The notes beneath the pieces were generated by a model, which was not told the origin of the DNA, did no database searches, and saw only the letters and a program-made list of their open reading frames with translations. Shown here one piece after another: positions 58,238 to 64,000 of a DNA stretch of 64,000 bases (positions are counted from its first letter, which is position 1; each line of letters starts with the position of its first letter). The translations under genes were made by a program, and so were the position numbers. The DNA is from Stichopus chloronotus. Its lineage: Eukaryota > Echinodermata > Holothuroidea > Aspidochirotida > Stichopodidae. The stretch is taken from contig SFZH01000008.1 in assembly GCA_021234535.1 (NCBI GenBank), positions 24,692,455 to 24,756,454 on the forward strand, read 5' to 3'.

Positions 58238-60092
58238 TGCCCAAGTTATTCTTCAGTCTGAATTTAATGTACTTATTGCAATGTTTGTTTAAAAATGCAA
58301 GAGGCTGTGCATAATATGAGAACCATCGATTGATGACGGGAGGAAGAATGGGACTGACTCCACCTGTAGCACTTAAAAAGAGATTTTATTTGGGTTTTTT
58401 TTTCATTTCGGGGTACCAGTGAACCAACGTGGATGCAAAGGACATGGTCTCCTCTTGTACACTATACCTGGTCATATAAGAAGTGAAATGCTACATTAGC
58501 ATGCTTTTGACAGGATTTTGCTTACTTGCTGTGAGAAGGTACATATTTGTTTATAATGTCTTTTGGCATGAAACATTTACTCATGCCTAGAATTTAGCAA
58601 CTTGGTAATATTTTGAAATGCAAATATCCAATAGAATGGAATCACGACCTTCAAAGTCTCCAAACAGTACCTCTTCATTCAAGGGAGTAGGATGAGAACT
58701 TAAATCAGTTTTAAGTTGACGTAGTTGACACCTGAGAGACAGCAGCGAAAAAGGACTAGGAGTCACAATCAGATTGAATATAAGTTTATTGTGTGAATGT
58801 TTGACTTGGTTAATTTCTAGATTGTGGTGCACTGAGAATGCATGCAAGAGAATTAAAGGGTCTTTTGATGAAGTAACTTGCAGTGTAAGACTAATATCCC
58901 GTATTCAGAATTCAGTATGGATTTAAGTCAATTATCAAATTTGTCCTACATTGGTGTGGGCAAAATTTTCCTCAAAAGCTAAGACTAACTAATGGATCAT
59001 TTCCTCATCAAAAACAAAAGTTAGTATTACTTTATCTCCAACTGTTTACTATGCATCACCATTCAGAAATGACACATGAGGAGTTGTGGACAACTCAAAC
59101 TTGAACCACAGATTTTATTGCATTGCGACTTATTCTTGGCCTCTTGACTCTACTGTGCGTCAATAGTTTTGTCAACTTTTTTGTATATGCAGCTATTCTC
59201 ATTTTGAAAATACTGGTAGCTGATGGGTATCGCCTGATATTGAGAACAGGAGTATAGGGTACTGGCTACATCTGCTATTGGTGATATTGGTCCAATATTG
59301 TACTTGTGTTGCCATTAGATGTGTGAGAACCTTGCAATTATGGCTTGGTCACATAGCTGAGAATAGAAAAAATGATCTGTAAGCTCAGAGAAATTAGTTA
59401 TGTAACAGCTTCTAAGTCAGACCATTTCAGTAATTGCCTCACTTTACTACCAGTCTTGAATTTCACAAAGGAAGAAATTGGGAGAAAAGTTCTAGTTATC
59501 ATGGTTATGTGAGATTTAAGACATAGTCATGTGTTTACTTCATTACTTAGGGTTATGTAATTATCTTACAACAGTAACATGTACATTTTTTTGGGTGTTA
59601 AATCAAGCATGCAGACAATTTCTAAGGGATAGGCTGGACATTTATTGGGAACAATTTTCATCATTAATAAGTGATTCAACATGCAGTTTAACTTTTAGGT
59701 AAAATTGCTTAATTTGATTCTTCATTTTCATGAATGGATGAAAATATCAATTAAAAGAATTGACCTCATCTATAATCAAGCAATTATGATTGGACGGATG
59801 AATGACTCAATTTTCAATATTTACTTATGCAACAACTCAACTTTCACCAGTTAAGCTGTAAGTTTCATTGCATTAATTATGGGCCACACATGTATGACCC
59901 AGCCTTAGCCAGCAGTTACTACATAGCAGAAAGCTCAGACCTCCACTAAGCCAGCTTACATCTCCCAGTTAAACGTAATATTATGGTCAGCTGAAGATTA
60001 CAGAAATAATTACTACCTGAAAAGTAATTTAGCATCCACTTAGAATTAAGACTGCACTTTCAGATTAATTTTGTTCTATTGGTTTCTTTCAG
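58238..60092 (+). other. 3' UTR or downstream intron of the TNFR-like gene
   Basis: No further frame of note. ATTAAA at about 58851 could serve as a polyadenylation signal for the short form. Confidence 0.35.
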
Positions 60093-60223
60093 TTTTGATC
60101 TTTGTGGCCTTTGTTGCTCTCGTTGCCATCTTGTTTCTGGCCATTGCTTGCCCCCTGTGTCCACTCTGTTGGTGCAGAGTGACTTGTTACTCGATATTTC
60201 AGTGAACATTTCCACACGTTTAG
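60093..60223 (+). CDS. Alternative transmembrane exon, hypothetical
   Basis: Acceptor TTGGTTTCTTTCAG; donor GTACGT at 60224. Joined after exon 8 (phase 1) it reads LIFVAFVALVAILFLAIA, a clear membrane helix, then a Cys-rich CPLCPLCWCRVTC and a stop at 60203. The stop lies 18 nt before the donor, so the transcript would not be expected to undergo decay. It is a possible substitute for exon 9. Confidence 0.4.
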
Positions 60224-60583
60224 GTACGTGCGGTTTATGAGATACAGTCAGCACCTTAGTGGGTAACATTGTTCTAACCAACAACACAAAAACCTGCAAT
60301 AACTCAAATTTGATTAGTCCATATTGTAATTGCAAGATATCCCTAATTGTACAGCATTACTGTCATGCATGCCGACAAGTATGTATCCTTTAGTTTCTGT
60401 ACAAAAGAGCTTGTTATTGTCATGCACATAGCAATTGCAACATATATCCCTAATTCTCAATGTAGCATGGCATTGCCATGCATTTATCAAGTATAATTTA
60501 CACTTTAACCTCTTGAGGCAATTGTGTGCACTAGCAATTGAAGCATATCTCTAGAAGTCTCCTGTCCTTTTTTTCATTTGCAG

Positions 60584-60660
60584 GTAAAGAACATCAAGAA
60601 AAATCTTACAGGTATTCAGCTGTTGAAAATGCTAACAGTGTGATGGTCTCCAGTTTTTAA
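60584..60660 (+). CDS. Alternative C-terminal tail exon, hypothetical
   Basis: Strong acceptor TTTTTTTCATTTGCAG; entry in phase 1, as exon 9 leaves. Reads KEHQEKSYRYSAVENANSV, then MVSSF and TAA. The tail holds a YSAV (YxxPhi) motif and a C-terminal VSSF that fits a class I PDZ ligand. It would replace exon 58167. Confidence 0.4.
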
Positions 60661-62830
60661 TTCATCATTCATCACTTGTATATCTGGCATCGGAAGTGGG
60701 AGTCCATTTATGGTACACTGTCATTACTTTCTTCTTGTGAAAGGTTGGAGAGACGGGATTTTGTTAAGGAGGATAACATTCCTGCGTTATATTTTCCACC
60801 GACTTCCTAACATCCTAACTTCATGTATCGCTCCACATGGTTGGCTGGCTGAGGCCATACAGCTTGTCCACCATCATTTGAAACTGATGTACATATTCAT
60901 TGTGTCAGAGATATGCATTCCTCAGTATTCGAGACATTACCATTATGTTTTATAAGTCAGTTTGAAAATAGGGTCATTTCACTTACTTTTAATGCATTCT
61001 TTTCACCGAAGTTTTTTTTTTTACTTCAAACGAATCCCAGAGATCATAAGGGTGTGTTTGTGCTTTTCTTTTGCTTGTTTTTCTTTCTTTTGCAATATCG
61101 TTGATGTAAATTCGTTGATTATGCCATGATAGCTTTAGTAGAGTGAAAATAGCTGAAGTAGGTTTATTTGTAGTTTGTCTTTCCTAATGGCAGGGGACAA
61201 GTGCTTAAGAGATACCATTGTTTCTTAATTAAGGTTAAATATTTGCTTTGCCTTTGCTTACATTCTTTCCAACCTTTGCAGAAAATGTAAATAGTTTCCT
61301 TCCATGCTACCAGCATCTTTCAGAGTTCACAAGATTTGAAGACGAATCACTTTGATGAGAAATTCATTGATGAATATTCATTGATAAGTGATAAATTTAA
61401 GCGCGCATTTCTCTGTAATCTCACACAGCCAAGTCTAACATGATATCATACATGTTTATGCCTCCTTGAGAGGACACACCGTAACTGTTATGGTATTTCT
61501 GGATATGACGTCATGTTCTATCATGCAGAGAAGGTCTTCTCGAGCCATGATTTTAGCACATTACAAACATTTTATCAGGATTCTGTTTCTCAAATAACTG
61601 CATGATTATGTAGAGGTAAAAGAATAACAAAAGATTTATGTATAGCAGTTGGTTTAGACATCATACACTTGCAATGTACTTTAAACTCATTTTTCTTGCC
61701 AGTTTTGCAGCATTTCCTATGAGATATGAAAACATGCTCACATATAGTGCTTGTAGTACATACATATAGTACTTATTTTCATCAGTAGATGTCCTGTCAA
61801 AGTGATTTGTCTTCACATCTTTTGTACTCAACTCTTGTTGGCTCAGGTAGTTTGTAAAGAACAAACCTTTACATCATTGAAGTCGGATGTGTTGTTGTGG
61901 TCTACTTCTAATATAACTTTTTGCACTTCTTCCAAATTGCATGTAAGCATATCTCCTCAAAAGAGTTGTGGTAAAATGATCTGTCAATTGCGAATTCATT
62001 TAGAAAAAAAGAAACGTCATTTCTTTATTTTTTCTTCTACTGATGTCCCATACATACTTGTCATGAGATTATGTTTTGTACTTCCTCTGACTTTGAATAT
62101 GAAGTACTTAGTCAAACGTCATCGATACTAACTGAAACTCTGCGGGTAGACATCAAAGATCTTTTTCACCACAAATCTGTTGAGTAGAATTAGAAAAAAA
62201 GTGCAAAACATTGTCTCAGGTTTATGTCACAACCTTCTATCGTCTTTAAGGTAGCTTTAACTGTACAGTTTAAGATTTTGTACATGCGTAATAAGACTGC
62301 TGAGTAAATGTCCTTTAGCAAAAATTTCTTAGAGTTTGGACGTATATTTATATACATTCAGATCATATATTTATATATATCCTGAGGCACTTCAAGATAT
62401 ATTTTGATTTATTTTTAAATACAGTAATATAAAATATATGTCTCAAGATTAATTTGTCGCACAGTGTATTACGAATTGAATTGTTTTGAGTGTCCAGTGT
62501 TTTTCTTCATGTTTATGGTACATTATATTAATCAGATGTTGGGTATATTACATAATAATTTGAATATTCCATCAGCCTCAACATCACAGACAATGAATTT
62601 TCTCTTCAGATACATCCAAGCTGACTATGATAATAATCTATAGCTGCATTGGAATGTGTGCAGTTCACCGATACATATTTCCAATTTCATTAATCACGAT
62701 CATTGTCTAGCCTTAAATTAACCTCACTGATATTTTTTAAACTAATTACAATTTAAGTGCCCTTAGACGTTTTGCCCTACCGCATTGAGTAAAAAGACCC
62801 TATTATTGTCTTTGTTGGGGGCGGGGCTTA
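60661..62830 (+). other. Downstream region; no gene seen
   Basis: AT-rich; T runs near 61011. May include 3' UTR of the long form. No supported frame. Confidence 0.4.
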
Positions 62831-63460
62831 AGCTGGGCAATGAACAATAGAGGTCATATTGTGAAAGCTTTATAAGCACGATGTCTCAAGCAAGGACGCT
62901 TGGACACATGTCATATTATGTATACAACCTTAATATGTTGAGTGCAAAAACCGTATTGTATATGGTGAAAGGTCACTTGGAGTCAACAAACATCAAATTG
63001 TTCAAACTTTGTAAACAGTATCTCAAGAAGGGAAGGAGTGGACAAATGTCATATTTACTAAGCAAAAGCCTGTATCGTTTCCTTTTTTTTTAGGTCAATG
63101 GTTATTTGTGGTCATCAGGGGTGAGGTAAAACCTTGTAACCTCGTAAACGATACTTCAAGAATCGAAGCTTGGACAAATCCCATATTTGTGAAGTAGGTT
63201 TACCACATTGCAGACAAATGCTATTGTTTTTGGTGGGCTCAAAGTTGAAGTAGTCCTGCAAGATTCAAAAAGGAAAACATTTTAAATAAGATACAGCAAG
63301 AAGGGAAGCTTTGACAATTTCGCTTTTAATATGGGCCTAGGTGTACTACATTGACTTCAAGGACCCTATAGTGGGTTTTGGTGAATGTCAAGGTTATTTA
63401 GGGTTAAGAGAGGTCAAATAGTGAAAGTCCTATAAACACAATGTTTCGAGAAGTCAAGCT
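62830..63460 (+). repeat. AGGTCA-family array, degenerate
   Basis: Four or five eroded units recognisable from GTAAACAGTATCTCAAGAAGG (63011), AAAACCTTGTAACC, TTGTTTTTGGTGG (63223) and AGGTCAAATAGTGAAAG (63410). No perfect DR1 remains. Confidence 0.7.
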
Positions 63461-64000
63461 TGCACAGGATGTTTGATGTGGTTGTGTCCTGATTACGAAA
63501 CATCCCCCAAATTGGTATTTCTATATGAGCAGTAAGACTATTCTACATCATTCAAACCACAAAGTATTTTCTAACTCTGCTTTGTCAATTTAAGGGGAAA
63601 TAAAACGTAAAAAAAATAATTTTCTCAAAACCAATATTTTTACTGTAGCTTCAGAATGATAGATTTCTCAAAATAAGAAAGGATGGTGGCCTTTTCAAGA
63701 AATGCTTTTCTCACAGATAGAAATTCAGTAATATATTGCTCAAGAATAGTAATTTCCTATATTTGTTCACCCAGCTTTGAAAACTTTCAATGATGCATCT
63801 ACCGTTACCCATGTTATGCAAAATGTTTTGATGAGCTGAAGTGCTTTGTAGATTTTTTTTTTTATGAGTCTGAATGGCTTAACAATTATTACTGATATTT
63901 TCGTTGTCTTGTTGGTGCATGTAAACGCACTATTTCCCTTGAAGTGACGCTTAGCTGTTTTGCCAAACAGCCTTCTGGGAATTATGTTTCCTTACACAGA
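63461..64000. other. Right edge; no gene seen
   Basis: AT-rich sequence with A and T runs; nothing supported. Confidence 0.5.

Overview
The window looks like AT-rich nuclear DNA of an animal, most likely a marine invertebrate. It has spliced genes with long introns, an intact Ty3/gypsy-type LTR retrotransposon, Helentron-like repeats with tandem cores, hAT-type MITEs, and LINE and Penelope-like remnants. No tRNA, rRNA or operon-like features were seen. The phylum cannot be fixed from the sequence; an echinoderm-like or related genome is a guess from the repeat style.

Left third (about 1-22.3 kb). A partial minus-strand gene of unknown function can be pieced together from phase-compatible exons. 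Its last four visible exons (4908-4823, 4108-4041, 808-546, 369-326) join in frame into one unrecognised protein that runs off the left edge. Upstream of them on the same strand is a series of very short exons of 21-39 nt. All are multiples of three, in phase 0 and flanked by usable splice sites. They lie in mosaic, diverged duplications of roughly 6 kb (about 6.8-12.5, 12.8-19.8 and 20.0-22.3 kb). Several have sister copies in neighbouring units, some of which have lost a splice site. Two more candidates lie at 40.6 and 41.3 kb. A Helentron-like element has inserted in the middle unit.

Middle (22.3-43.9 kb). This part is mostly repeats: two MITEs, a 145-bp tandem array carrying nuclear-receptor-type AGGTCA direct repeats inside a hairpin-ended element, and a complete, young LTR retrotransposon (28578-35880). 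That element has 460-bp LTRs differing at 4 sites, a CTGT target duplication, intact gag, intact pol in the -1 frame, and a PPT. The remainder to 43.9 kb is unannotated intron or intergenic DNA.

Right third (44-64 kb). A plus-strand gene of ten coding exons (45851-58237) encodes a predicted 291-residue single-pass membrane protein. It has a signal-like N-terminus, a TNFR-like cysteine-rich ectodomain, a Thr/Glu-rich stalk, one transmembrane helix and a short tail. A second transmembrane-like exon and a second tail exon lie downstream, suggesting alternative C-termini. Its introns host a hAT-type MITE with a perfect 8-bp target duplication and more AGGTCA-type arrays.

All gene models come from reading splice sites and phases by eye. 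None has transcript support here.
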